Assembly (NCBI RefSeq): GCF_000963865.1
Contig: NZ_CP011071.1
Span: forward strand, 1-64,000
Length of the DNA: 64,000 nt
Origin: Flagellimonas lutaonensis
Lineage (GTDB): Bacteria > Bacteroidota > Bacteroidia > Flavobacteriales > Flavobacteriaceae
Reading direction: 5' to 3'
In this document: positions 55,336-63,976 of the stretch, piece after piece
Position numbering within the stretch: position 1 is the stretch's first letter
How the letters are laid out: the number at the start of each line of letters is the position of its first letter
The notes under the pieces: generated by a model
The model's input: only the letters and a program-made list of their open reading frames with translations
Told to the model about the DNA's origin: nothing
Databases searched by the model: none
Position numbers and translations under genes: made by a program

Positions 55336-55350
55336 TCCGCCAAAGGCGGA
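55336..55350. repeat. TCCGCCAAAGGCGGA palindrome, copy 2
   Basis: Identical 15-nt core to copy 1, located in the riboswitch variable arm. Flanks are inverted relative to copy 1 (GCATCC...GGACAAA against TTTGTCC...GGATG), so the two copies can also pair with each other over about 18 bases. Confidence 0.7.
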
Positions 55351-55385
55351 CAAAGTTTACAGTTGCGGGAACAGCTCCGGAATTA

Positions 55386-55468
55386 TTGAGGTACGATTTT
55401 AGAGGTACAAAATACGAGTCGCAACAATTTTACAATTCGTAATTCTAAATTCGTAATGGGTACTTCAA
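55386..55468 (-). other. Hairpin insert in the cobalamin riboswitch arm
   Basis: Arms TTGAGGTAC (55386-55394) and GTACTTCAA (55460-55468) are complementary at 8 of 9 positions and frame a 65-nt AT-rich loop holding two near-direct ATTACGAATT repeats (minus strand). In standard cobalamin riboswitches the loop at this point is only a few nucleotides. Likely an inserted dispersed element tolerated by the aptamer. Confidence 0.65.
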
Positions 55469-55554
55469 CTCACCGGATTCCCTTTTCATTCCATGGCGCA
55501 AAATCCATGAAAACCAAAATTCGCAGCGAATGTAACCAATTTATATTTATGGGC

Positions 55555-55562
55555 TACTTTTG
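55555..55562 (+). promoter_or_regulatory. -7 element of the btuFCD promoter
   Basis: TACTTTTG fits TAnnTTTG exactly and ends 5 nt before the btuF ATG, so the mRNA would be leaderless or nearly so. No TTTG at good -33 spacing. It overlaps the presumed promoter region of the divergent riboswitch transcript. Confidence 0.45.
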
Positions 55563-55567
55563 AACCC

Positions 55568-56734
55568 ATGAAAAAAGTCCGATCAAATCCTTTTGCCATC
55601 CTATTGTTCTGTTGTCTTGCCATCGGGTGCCGCAGGCAACAAAAACCATCTGATGCCCTAAAGAGCCCAGCGGAAACAGGGGAAATGGTCACTGTAAGAT
55701 ATGCCCAGGGATTTTCGTTGGAACAAAACACCGATTACACCCTTTTAAAGGTCATGGCCCCGTGGCCCGGAGCGGACAAAGAGTTCAAATATGCGCTGGT
55801 TCCAAGGGCGAAATTACCTTCCCTTACCCTGCCCAAAGGGGTCTATGATGCCATTGTACCGGTGCCGGTGCAGACAGTGGTCGTAACCTCGACCACCCAT
55901 ATTCCAGCTTTGGAGTCTTTGGGCGTATTGGACAAGCTGATAGGTTTTCCCGACACCCAATATGTCTCTTCCCCAGCAGCACGGAAATTGATTTCCGAAG
56001 AAAAAATCCAAGAACTGGGAAGCAATGAGAGCATCAACACAGAAATGGCCCTGGCGCTCAGACCCGAAGTGCTGGTGGGGTTTGCCATCAACAATCAAAA
56101 TACGGCCTACCATACCATCGAGAATGCCGGCATACTAGTATTGTACAATGGTGACTGGACCGAGCAATCGCCTTTGGGCAAAGCTGAATGGATAAAGTTT
56201 TTTGGCGCCCTGTTCGACAAACAAACCACAGCAGACCGTATTTTCAACGAGATTGAGGCATCGTACCAAAAAGTCAAGTCAATGGCCGCCAAGGCCCATG
56301 AGTCGCCCACTGTTTTGAGCGGGGCCCTTTATAAAGACGTGTGGTATATGCCCGGAGGGCAAAGTTGGGCCGCAAGGTTCATCGCCGATGCCAATGCCAC
56401 GTATCTTTGGAAAGACAGTAAGGGCACGGGAAGCCTTGCCCTGAGCCTCGAAACGGTGCTGGAAAAGGGGCAACAGGCCGATTATTGGATATCGCCTTCC
56501 CAATTCACCACATATGAACAGCTGCAATCTGCCAACGACCATTACAAGCGCTTCAAGGCCTTTAAGGAGCGAAACGTTTATACGTTTGCAGCGACCAAGG
56601 GCGAAACCGGCGGACTGTTATACTACGAGCTGGCCCCCCAACGACCTGATTTGGTGTTGAAAGATTTGGTACATATCTTTCATCCCATGTTATTGCCCGA
56701 CCACGAACTGTTCTTTTTCAAACCCATGCAATAA
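55568..56734 (+). CDS. btuF: ABC transporter substrate-binding lipoprotein (BtuF-like)
   Basis: 388-aa periplasmic-binding lipoprotein (lipobox AIGC, cysteine about 21). The TroA/BtuF fold shows VVVTSTTHIPALESLGVLDK, LIGFPDTQYVSS, LRPEVLVGFAIN and GNWTEQ-type NGDWTEQSPLGKAEWIKFFG. Ligand is inferred to be a corrinoid from the divergent riboswitch-controlled btuB; a siderophore or haem cannot be excluded by sequence. The permease starts at the next base after its stop (56735), and the ATPase overlaps the permease, so btuFCD is one operon. Confidence 0.87.
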   Translation: MKKVRSNPFAILLFCCLAIGCRRQQKPSDALKSPAETGEMVTVRYAQGFSLEQNTDYTLLKVMAPWPGADKEFKYALVPRAKLPSLTLPKGVYDAIVPVPVQTVVVTSTTHIPALESLGVLDKLIGFPDTQYVSSPAARKLISEEKIQELGSNESINTEMALALRPEVLVGFAINNQNTAYHTIENAGILVLYNGDWTEQSPLGKAEWIKFFGALFDKQTTADRIFNEIEASYQKVKSMAAKAHESPTVLSGALYKDVWYMPGGQSWAARFIADANATYLWKDSKGTGSLALSLETVLEKGQQADYWISPSQFTTYEQLQSANDHYKRFKAFKERNVYTFAATKGETGGLLYYELAPQRPDLVLKDLVHIFHPMLLPDHELFFFKPMQ

Positions 56735-57766
56735 ATGTCGGATCAAAAGACCTATAAGGCTCCCTTTCTTTTTCTCTTCTTGGCCTTTTTGGTGGCAGGC
56801 CTGCTCAATATAGGATTGGGGTCGGTTTCAATTCCCCTTGGGGCCATGCTAAAAAGCCTCGTAGGACTCCATATCGAAAATGAATCATGGCATTATATTA
56901 TACACTCCTATCGCTTGCCGAAGGCCGTGACAGCCATTATGGTGGGGGGCGGACTAGCAGTAAGCGGACTGCTCATGCAGACCCTTTTCCGCAATCCCGT
57001 GGCCGGCCCTTTTGTGCTGGGCATCAGTTCAGGAGCAAGTTTGGGTGCCGCATTATTGTTGATGGGGGCATCGCTGCTCAGCGGCTATGTTTCCTTTTCA
57101 ATGGCGAACGATGTTTCATTGGCCGTTGCGGCCAGCGTGGGCAGTTTTTTGGTGCTTCTGGTCATTATGTTGGTGGCCAATAGGGTTCGTGATACCATGG
57201 CGCTGCTCATCATCGGGCTTATGTTCGGAAGCATCAGTGCCGCCATCGTAAGCGTTCTGGCTTACTTCTCGCCTGCTGAAAATCTTCAGCGCTTCATTTT
57301 TTGGTCTTACGGCAGTGTTGGCAATCTTTCTTGGTCGCAAGTGGGGATACTTTCGTTGGTTGTTTTTTTCGGATTGGTACTGAGCATTTTTTCCATCAAG
57401 GGATTGAACGCCTTTCTTCTAGGGGAAAACTATGCCAAAAGCTTGGGGATATCGTTGAAAAAAGCGCGTTACGTCATTATAATCGCCACGGGATTACTGG
57501 CCGGAAGCGTTACGGCCTTTGCGGGCCCCATCGCCTTTGTGGGGCTGGCCGTGCCCCATTTGACGCGACAGATCTTCAGCACCATGGAACATAGAATATT
57601 ACTGCCCGCCGTGTTTCTTTATGGTGCCATATTGATGCTGCTCTGTGACACGCTGGCGCAATTGCCCAGTTCGGCCAATGTGTTGCCCATCAATGCCATA
57701 ACCTCCATAGTTGGGGCCCCGGTGGTGATTTGGCTGTTGACCAAAAAACGAAAAATGATATTCTGA
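56735..57766 (+). CDS. btuC: FecCD/BtuC-family ABC transporter permease
   Basis: 343-aa inner-membrane permease of type II importers with about ten transmembrane segments. Family marks are HSYRLPKAVTAIMVGGGLAV, LFRNPVAGPFVLGISSGASL and the EAA-like coupling region AGPIAFVGLAVPHLTRQIFS. It directly follows btuF and its stop overlaps the ATPase start by 1 nt (TGATG). It transports the BtuF ligand across the inner membrane with two BtuD subunits. Confidence 0.95.
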   Translation: MSDQKTYKAPFLFLFLAFLVAGLLNIGLGSVSIPLGAMLKSLVGLHIENESWHYIIHSYRLPKAVTAIMVGGGLAVSGLLMQTLFRNPVAGPFVLGISSGASLGAALLLMGASLLSGYVSFSMANDVSLAVAASVGSFLVLLVIMLVANRVRDTMALLIIGLMFGSISAAIVSVLAYFSPAENLQRFIFWSYGSVGNLSWSQVGILSLVVFFGLVLSIFSIKGLNAFLLGENYAKSLGISLKKARYVIIIATGLLAGSVTAFAGPIAFVGLAVPHLTRQIFSTMEHRILLPAVFLYGAILMLLCDTLAQLPSSANVLPINAITSIVGAPVVIWLLTKKRKMIF

Positions 57767-58542
57767 TGGCGGAGAAAAAAAACAGTATATCGGTAGAGGG
57801 CCTTTCAATCGGGTTCGGTTCACAGCCCTTGGTCAACAGGCTCCGTTTTCAACTGAACGCTGGAGAGCTTTGCGCCATTGTCGGGGCAAACGGCATTGGC
57901 AAGTCGACGCTTTTGAGAACATTGGCCAAGCTTCAGCCCAAGTTGGCGGGTGAAATTTATCTTCATGAAAAAAAAATGCATTCACTAACGCCCAACGACC
58001 TGGCCAAAACGTTGAGCGTGGTGCTTACCGAGCCCATCGCCTCAAAAAACCTCACTGTTCAAGAACTCATAGCCCTGGGCAGGCAACCCTATACCAATTG
58101 GCTGGGCAATATTTCAAGGAACGACAAAGATGTAATCTTGCAAAGTCTGCATACGTTTGAACTTCATGACATACGCCATAAAAAATGCCACGAACTAAGC
58201 GACGGCCAGTTGCAACGGGTGCTCATCGCAAGGGCCATGGCCCAAGACACCTCGATTATTTTATTGGACGAGCCCACCACACACCTAGACCTGCACCATA
58301 AGGTGTACATCTTAAAACTGTTGCAACAACTCGCCCATGAATACCAAAAGACCATTCTCTTTACCACTCATGAAATCGGGCTGGCCATTCAACTCTGCGA
58401 TAAGATGTTGGTGCTTGATGGAAAGGAAAACCCCTTCAACGATCCCTGCCAACTAATCGAAGAGGGGCATTTTGAACGATTGTTTCCCAAAGAAATGGTA
58501 CAATTTGATCCCAAAACGGGGGGGTTCAAAATAAATAAATGA
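57766..58542 (+). CDS. btuD: ABC transporter ATP-binding protein (BtuD-like)
   Basis: 258-aa ATPase from ATG 57766 (MAEKKNSISVEGLSIGFG), which overlaps the btuC stop; an upstream in-frame start at 57730 lies inside btuC and is rejected. Walker A is GANGIGKSTLL, the signature ELSDGQLQRVLIARAMAQD (LSDGQ in place of LSGGQ), and Walker B ILLDEPTTHLDL with the H-loop in FTTHEIG. It completes the btuFCD importer. The LSDGQ variant is uncommon but expected to be functional. Confidence 0.95.
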   Translation: MAEKKNSISVEGLSIGFGSQPLVNRLRFQLNAGELCAIVGANGIGKSTLLRTLAKLQPKLAGEIYLHEKKMHSLTPNDLAKTLSVVLTEPIASKNLTVQELIALGRQPYTNWLGNISRNDKDVILQSLHTFELHDIRHKKCHELSDGQLQRVLIARAMAQDTSIILLDEPTTHLDLHHKVYILKLLQQLAHEYQKTILFTTHEIGLAIQLCDKMLVLDGKENPFNDPCQLIEEGHFERLFPKEMVQFDPKTGGFKINK

Positions 58543-58659
58543 TGCTTTTTCATTTCAGACTGACCGTGAAGGGATCTCTTAACATCTCTTTTTAGATTCC
58601 CCCGCGCTTGGTTCTGTTAGAATCACATTAATAGTATCTTTACCTAAAGAATTGACACT

Positions 58660-60003
58660 ATGGATTCAGAACTGCTTTTGATACTCGTGGTATTGGTTTC
58701 AGTGGCCATTGGGGCTTTTTTGGGAATGTATGTCCAAAAATTGAAGACCAAGTCGAACGAGGGCGTTTGGCGCGAACGCGAACAGCAACTGAACAATGCC
58801 CTCAACAACCTCAATGATAAAATATTGGCCGAGAACGAGGAAAAAAGACAGCTACAATCTGAAAAAGAGCAGTTGGGCAATCAAATTGTCCGTTATCAGG
58901 CAGACCTGGAGAACCTGCAGCGGATCAATACCGAACAAAAAGAAGAGGTTGAAAAGCTTCAGGAAAAATTCACCAAGGAGTTTGAAAACCTCGCCAACAA
59001 GATTTTGGACGAAAAGTCAAAAAAATTCACCGAGAAGAACGAAGAAAACATCAAGGGCATCCTTACCCCGTTGGAAAAGAAAATAAAAGAGTTCGAAGAA
59101 AAGGTAGAGAAATCACAAAAAGAAAATATCAGCATCCACTCTGCCCTGAGAGAGCAACTGCTCAACCTGCAGAGCCAGAACCTAAAGATCACGCAAGAAG
59201 CCGAGAACCTCACCAAAGCCCTGAAAGGCGATAGCAAGATGCAGGGCAACTGGGGCGAACTGGTGTTGGAGCGGGTACTTGAGAAGTCCGGACTTGAAAA
59301 AGACCGTGAATATAGCGTTCAACAAAGCTTTAAACGTGAAGATGGCAGCCGTGTGATGCCCGATGTGATCATTAATCTACCAGATGGCAAAAAGATGGTG
59401 GTCGACTCAAAGGTATCGCTCACCGATTATGAACGCTATGTCAATGCCGATGAAGATGACAAGCCCCGCTTTTTGAAAGACCACCTCACCTCAATCCGCA
59501 AACACATCGAACAGCTATCGGCCAAAAAGTATGAGGATCTCTATGAAATGGAGAGTCCTGATTTTGTGTTGATGTTCGTTCCCATAGAACCGGCATTCGC
59601 CATCGCCATAAACGAAGATAACTCACTGTATAACAAGGCATTTGAACAAAACATCGTAATCGTTACTCCAGCTACGCTGCTGGCCACATTGCGAACCATC
59701 GACACCATGTGGAGCAACGAAAAGCAGCAGCGCAACGCCATTGAGATAGCCCGCCAGGCAGGGGCACTCTATGACAAGTTTGAGGGCTTTGTGACCGACC
59801 TCACAAAAGTGGGCAAAAAGATGGATGAGGCCAAGAACGAATACCGCGGGGCCATGAACAAACTGGTCGAAGGCCGTGGCAATATTATCACCAGTATCGA
59901 AAAACTGAAGAAGATGGGCGCCAAGGCCAAAAAATCGATTCCCGAACCCATTTTAAATCGTGCTCAGGAAGATGACTTCGAACAATCCAAATTAGAGATG
60001 TAG
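58660..60003 (+). CDS. rmuC: DNA recombination protein RmuC
   Basis: 447-aa protein that limits inverted-repeat rearrangements. An N-terminal membrane segment (about 3-23) is followed by a long coiled coil (about 35-175), then the RmuC nuclease-like domain (PD-(D/E)XK type): WGELVLERVLEKSGLEKDRE, MPDVIINLPDGKKMVVDSKV with the DSKVSLTDY active-site region, and FVPIEPAFAIAINEDN. The gene is monocistronic between btuD and the convergent pgl. Functional role is known by genetics only in a few species. Confidence 0.94.
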   Translation: MDSELLLILVVLVSVAIGAFLGMYVQKLKTKSNEGVWREREQQLNNALNNLNDKILAENEEKRQLQSEKEQLGNQIVRYQADLENLQRINTEQKEEVEKLQEKFTKEFENLANKILDEKSKKFTEKNEENIKGILTPLEKKIKEFEEKVEKSQKENISIHSALREQLLNLQSQNLKITQEAENLTKALKGDSKMQGNWGELVLERVLEKSGLEKDREYSVQQSFKREDGSRVMPDVIINLPDGKKMVVDSKVSLTDYERYVNADEDDKPRFLKDHLTSIRKHIEQLSAKKYEDLYEMESPDFVLMFVPIEPAFAIAINEDNSLYNKAFEQNIVIVTPATLLATLRTIDTMWSNEKQQRNAIEIARQAGALYDKFEGFVTDLTKVGKKMDEAKNEYRGAMNKLVEGRGNIITSIEKLKKMGAKAKKSIPEPILNRAQEDDFEQSKLEM

Positions 60004-60017
60004 ATTTCTCCTTTACC

Positions 60018-60731
60018 TTAGTTTAAGTTTTGAGCAGCGGCTTCATCCAAAAACCAGTACAACTTTCCTGACTTTGGGTTTACCAACGACGCCGGATATT
60101 TTTCATGACCTTCCTCTTTGTTCAAGATTTCACCCACCTTTTCGGCCTTACCGGGCCCTGTGACCAAAAAAACCACCTCTTTGGCCGTGTTGATAACCTT
60201 TCCGTTGATCGAAACCCGTTTTTGGCCCGATATGGGGTGGGTGGCCACCACACAATGGTCATTGGCATTCCACAGTTCGATTTCATGCGGAAAGATACTG
60301 GCCGTATGCCCGTCATCACCCATGCCCAAGATCACAAGGTCAAATTGGGGAATGTCAGCTACCCTATCAAGATTGATTTCAAGTAAATTTGCATAGCGCA
60401 TGGCTTCCCTTTTTGGTTCGCTTTCGCCCAAGATTCTATGTATGTTCTCTTTGGGCACCTCAATTTTGGAAAAAAGGTGTTCAAACGTCATTTTGAAATT
60501 GCTTTCATCATCGGTGGGCGGTACGCAGCGCTCATCTCCCCAATAAAACTGGATTTTAGACCAATCGATTTGATCTCCATATTCCTTTGCGAGCACATTA
60601 AAAACAGTTTTGGGGGTACTGCCCCCCGAAAGGGCCACGTGAAAACTATCCTTACCCTTTACCAAATTGGCAAAGTATTCTGCGAACGCCTTGGCGACCT
60701 CCTGTTTGTCCTTATAGATTTTGGTTTCCAT
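60018..60731 (-). CDS. pgl: 6-phosphogluconolactonase
   Basis: Hydrolyses 6-phosphogluconolactone in the oxidative pentose-phosphate pathway. It is 237 aa from ATG 60731 (METKIYKDKQEVAKAFAEYF). The longer frame to 60809 adds 26 residues read from the spacer and includes a translated palindrome, so it is rejected. Marks are VALSGGSTPKTVFNVL, FYWGDERCVPPTDDESN and LGMGDDGHTASIFPH. It lies 164 nt after zwf on the same strand, so co-transcription with zwf is likely. It is convergent with rmuC. Confidence 0.95.
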   Translation of the reverse strand: METKIYKDKQEVAKAFAEYFANLVKGKDSFHVALSGGSTPKTVFNVLAKEYGDQIDWSKIQFYWGDERCVPPTDDESNFKMTFEHLFSKIEVPKENIHRILGESEPKREAMRYANLLEINLDRVADIPQFDLVILGMGDDGHTASIFPHEIELWNANDHCVVATHPISGQKRVSINGKVINTAKEVVFLVTGPGKAEKVGEILNKEEGHEKYPASLVNPKSGKLYWFLDEAAAQNLN

Positions 60732-60895
60732 AGCCACTAATTGTGAACGTAACGAAGCAATTGCTTCAAAATTAAGACATCTACCAATAACATCGTTTTT
60801 GTAATTCATAGACCCGCCCCGACCTAGGCGCTAGAATTGGTTCGACCAAACATTTTATCTGCTCTACCTATGGCAGATTGATGAAGTGAGTCTCA

Positions 60896-62431
60896 CTAAC
60901 AAATAACGCAATACCCCGGGTCATCGGCCAAATTCTCCCCTGGATTTCGCCAATTACCAGGTCCCTCGATAAGGTCATCGGCATTCTCTGGCCCCCAAAC
61001 CCCCGCGGCATAGCCGTACATACGAACATTTTTTCCGTTTTGCCAGTAGTCGAGAATGGGGTCTACAAACTCCCAGGCAGCCTCTACCTCATCGGCTCGG
61101 GCATAGAGCGTGGCATCACCCTGCATGGCATCGAGCAACAGGCGTTCATAGGCCTGCATCACCCTGGTCTCGGCCAAACAGGAATAATAAAAATCTAGAT
61201 TGGCCCGCTCAACTTTAAAGCCCTGACCGGGTACCTTGACCCCAAATTTTATCAATATACCCTCATCGGGCTGTATTCTAATGATCAATTTATTGTCTTT
61301 ACCGCGAATACCTGAGTCTTTGAAAATCTGGTGAGGGGGTGTGTTAAAATGGATGACCACCTCGGTCACCTTGGTGGGCATACGTTTGGCGGTACGCACA
61401 TAAAACGGTACCCCGTGCCAACGCCAATTATCGACAAAGAACTTAACGGCGGCATAGGTTTCAGTGGTCGAATTTGGAGCTACCCCCTCTTCTTCCCGAT
61501 ATCCCTTTATTTTCTTTCCATCTATTTCAGAAGCCACATATTGGGCACGTATGGTGTTGTTTTTTAAAGTTTCCTCATCCCGCATAATACGCAACGACTT
61601 GAGGGCCTTGACCTTTTCATTCCGTATTTCTTCAGGGGCATCGCCAATGGGCGGCTCCATGACCACCAACGAAACAATTTGCAGCAAATGGTTTTGGAAC
61701 ATATCGCGTAGTGCCCCCGATTTATCATAGTACCCGCCGCGCTTTTCAACACCAACACTTTCGGCATTGGTAATTTCAATATGGTGAATATAGATTCGGT
61801 TCCATAAAGGTTCAAAAATACTGTTGGCAAAGCGGGTCACCAATAGGTTTTGTACCGTCTCTTTGCCCAAGTAATGGTCAATACGGTATATCTGCGATTC
61901 ATCGAAAAACCTTTGTAGGCCCCTGTTCAGCTCTTTGGCGGTTTTAAGACTATAGCCGAAGGGTTTCTCCACAATAATATGTTTCCAACCATTGTTTTGT
62001 GTATTTAGGTCGGCATTGGCCAAATTTTTAACGATGGTTTCGTACAAAGTGGGCGGGGTAGAGAGATAATAGATGATATTACCCCCGGTATTGAACATAT
62101 CGTTCAAATCTTCGATACGGTTTCTCAGTTGTTGGTAATCCGAATCATAAGAGCTGCCCACATCCTCATAAAAAAACCTTTTTGCAAACCCCTTGATCTG
62201 TTCATCAGATGCACCGTTGTCATTTTCATCGCTCAAATGGGGGCTGTCCAACACCACTCGTTTTCGAAAGGCCCCGTCTGTCAAATCGCTTCTGCTGACC
62301 CCCAATACCACAAAATTTTGGGGAAGCTCGCCAGCACGGTACAACTTAAAAAGTGCCGGCACCAATTTACGGGCGGTCAGGTCGCCTGACGCACCAAAAA
62401 TTACCAGCATCTGGTCAGCGGTGGTTTTCAT
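60896..62431 (-). CDS. zwf: Glucose-6-phosphate 1-dehydrogenase
   Basis: First step of the oxidative pentose-phosphate pathway, glucose-6-phosphate to 6-phosphogluconolactone with NADP reduction. It is 511 aa. The cofactor loop is IFGASGDLTARKLVPALF, the active site is RIDHYLGKETVQNL (about 183-196), and IEITNAESVGVEKRGGYYDK is conserved. It is upstream of pgl on the minus strand and divergent from gnd, with about 126 nt between starts, so one intergenic region governs the whole branch. Confidence 0.97.
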   Translation of the reverse strand: MKTTADQMLVIFGASGDLTARKLVPALFKLYRAGELPQNFVVLGVSRSDLTDGAFRKRVVLDSPHLSDENDNGASDEQIKGFAKRFFYEDVGSSYDSDYQQLRNRIEDLNDMFNTGGNIIYYLSTPPTLYETIVKNLANADLNTQNNGWKHIIVEKPFGYSLKTAKELNRGLQRFFDESQIYRIDHYLGKETVQNLLVTRFANSIFEPLWNRIYIHHIEITNAESVGVEKRGGYYDKSGALRDMFQNHLLQIVSLVVMEPPIGDAPEEIRNEKVKALKSLRIMRDEETLKNNTIRAQYVASEIDGKKIKGYREEEGVAPNSTTETYAAVKFFVDNWRWHGVPFYVRTAKRMPTKVTEVVIHFNTPPHQIFKDSGIRGKDNKLIIRIQPDEGILIKFGVKVPGQGFKVERANLDFYYSCLAETRVMQAYERLLLDAMQGDATLYARADEVEAAWEFVDPILDYWQNGKNVRMYGYAAGVWGPENADDLIEGPGNWRNPGENLADDPGYCVIC

Positions 62432-62496
62432 ACGAAAAAAACGATTGAGATGTGAACCCCATTAAATTTTGAGGTTCACGAATATAAGGTTTATTT

Positions 62497-62504
62497 TAGG
62501 TTTG
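62497..62504 (+). promoter_or_regulatory. -7 element of the gnd promoter
   Basis: TAGGTTTG fits TAnnTTTG. A TTTTG lies at 62467-62471, giving a 25-nt spacer, slightly longer than the usual 17-23. The leader before the gnd ATG is about 45-50 nt. It lies in the zwf/gnd divergent region. Confidence 0.5.
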
Positions 62505-62557
62505 CCTTAGCCCGTTGGGCATGCAAAAGGAGGATTAACTTGTAGAAAAAAATAAGA

Positions 62558-63976
62558 ATGGCAGTAGCGAACTATGATTTCGGATTGGTAGGATTGGGTG
62601 TTATGGGAAGAAATTTCATCCTCAACGTGGCCGACAATGGCTTTACGGCCTTTGGCAATGATTTGGATGCCAAAAAGGTGAAGGCATTGATCAAAGAAGG
62701 CGGCAATACTGAAAAAGTGAACGCCTCTACCGATGCAAAAACCTTTGTCGATTCGCTAAAGCTGCCCAGAAAGATCATGCTCTTGGTGCCCGCGGGAAAA
62801 ATTGTGGATACCGTGATCGAAAACCTATTGCCCTTGTTGAAAGAGGGCGATATCATTATCGATGGGGGAAATTCCTTTTTTACCGATACAGATCGCCGGG
62901 AGGCCTATTTGAAAAAGAAGGGCATCCACTTTTTTGGGGCGGGCATTTCAGGCGGGGCCAAAGGTGCCCGGTTGGGCCCCAGTATCATGCCCGGTGGCTC
63001 TCGGGAAGCCTACCAACATGTAAAACCTATTTTCGAGGCTGTGGCCGCCAAATACAAGGGAGAGCCGTGTGTGGCTTATCTCGGTCCCAAATCAGCAGGA
63101 AATTATGTAAAAATGGTGCACAACGGCATTGAGTACGGCCTCATGCAATTGACATTGGAGATTTACGATTTTTTGAAAAAAGCGGCCAAACTCTCCAATG
63201 CAGAACTGCACCAGACCTTTAAAAAGTGGAATGAAGGTCGCCTGCAGTCGTTTCTGGTCGAGATCACATCAAAGATCTTGGCACAAAAGGATGACTTGAC
63301 CGACAACCATCTGGTCGATATGATTCTGGACAAGGCCAAACAAAAGGGCACCGGCAAATGGACCTCGCAGAACGCCATGGACTTGGGGATACCCGTGCCC
63401 ACTATAGATATAGCCGTGAGCATGCGTGAGATCTCGGCCCTCAAGGCCGAGCGCACCAAAGCCGATGAATTGTACGATAGGCCTATGGTAAAGCCGTTGG
63501 ACAAGAAAGATGCCATTGAAAAAGCCGAGAAGGCCCTCTATTTTGCCTTTATCATGGCCTATGCCCAGGGCATGCACCAATTGGCCGATGCCTCAGAAGA
63601 ATACGGCTATGAATTGGATCTGGGCGAAATCGCCAAAATTTGGCGCGCAGGTTGCATTATCCGCGCGGCCTTGTTGGCAGATATTACCGAAGCGTACCGG
63701 TCTGAACCACGACTGCAGAACCTATTGCTCTCTAAATCGTTTGCCGAAAAGATACGGTCCACGGTCGATGCCGCCCGCGAATTGGTTTCTTATGGGGCCA
63801 CCAATGGCATACCGCTGCCCGGACTCTCCAATTCTTTGACCTATTTTGATGCCTATACCTCTGAACGTTTGCCGCTGAATTTGATACAGGCACAGCGCGA
63901 TTACTTTGGTTCGCATACCTATGAGCGTGTTGATAGGGAAGGTATTTTTCATACAAACTGGCACGACAATGTTTAG
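62558..63976 (+). CDS. gnd: 6-phosphogluconate dehydrogenase (decarboxylating)
   Basis: Third enzyme of the oxidative pentose-phosphate branch, 6-phosphogluconate to ribulose-5-phosphate plus CO2 and NADPH. It is 472 aa. The N-terminal Rossmann loop is GLGVMGRNFILNVADNG, then GISGGAKGARLGPSIMPGG and the catalytic-lysine segment NYVKMVHNGIEYG; the C-terminal SNSLTYFDAYTSERLPLNL and SHTYERVDREGIFHTNWH complete the family pattern. The full gene is in the window and stops 24 nt before its end, where a TACTTTTG (63983-63990) may start the next unit. Confidence 0.97.
   Translation: MAVANYDFGLVGLGVMGRNFILNVADNGFTAFGNDLDAKKVKALIKEGGNTEKVNASTDAKTFVDSLKLPRKIMLLVPAGKIVDTVIENLLPLLKEGDIIIDGGNSFFTDTDRREAYLKKKGIHFFGAGISGGAKGARLGPSIMPGGSREAYQHVKPIFEAVAAKYKGEPCVAYLGPKSAGNYVKMVHNGIEYGLMQLTLEIYDFLKKAAKLSNAELHQTFKKWNEGRLQSFLVEITSKILAQKDDLTDNHLVDMILDKAKQKGTGKWTSQNAMDLGIPVPTIDIAVSMREISALKAERTKADELYDRPMVKPLDKKDAIEKAEKALYFAFIMAYAQGMHQLADASEEYGYELDLGEIAKIWRAGCIIRAALLADITEAYRSEPRLQNLLLSKSFAEKIRSTVDAARELVSYGATNGIPLPGLSNSLTYFDAYTSERLPLNLIQAQRDYFGSHTYERVDREGIFHTNWHDNV

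Larger units (their letters stand above)
55250..55505 (-). promoter_or_regulatory. Cobalamin riboswitch controlling btuB
   Basis: Read on the minus strand: GGGAATCCGGTGAG (5' core, about 55482-55469), CCGGAGCTGTTCCCGCAACTG (3' side of that arm; quoted in parts CCGGAGCTG and TTCCCGCAACTG, 55380-55360), CCACTG and GGGAAGGTGG in the middle, and the end signature GCCAGGAGACCTGCC (about 55269-55255). GGGAA and TTCCC pair to close the arm. Uncommonly, this arm carries a roughly 83-nt insert (55386-55468) that forms its own stem. A REP-like palindrome sits in the variable arm (55336-55350). Binding of B12 is expected to repress btuB. Confidence 0.88.

Noticed and set aside
57766-58542. LSDGQ in the BtuD signature as an inactivating change
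   Set aside because: Asp at the third position occurs in working ABC importers; Walker A, Walker B and H-loop residues are intact.
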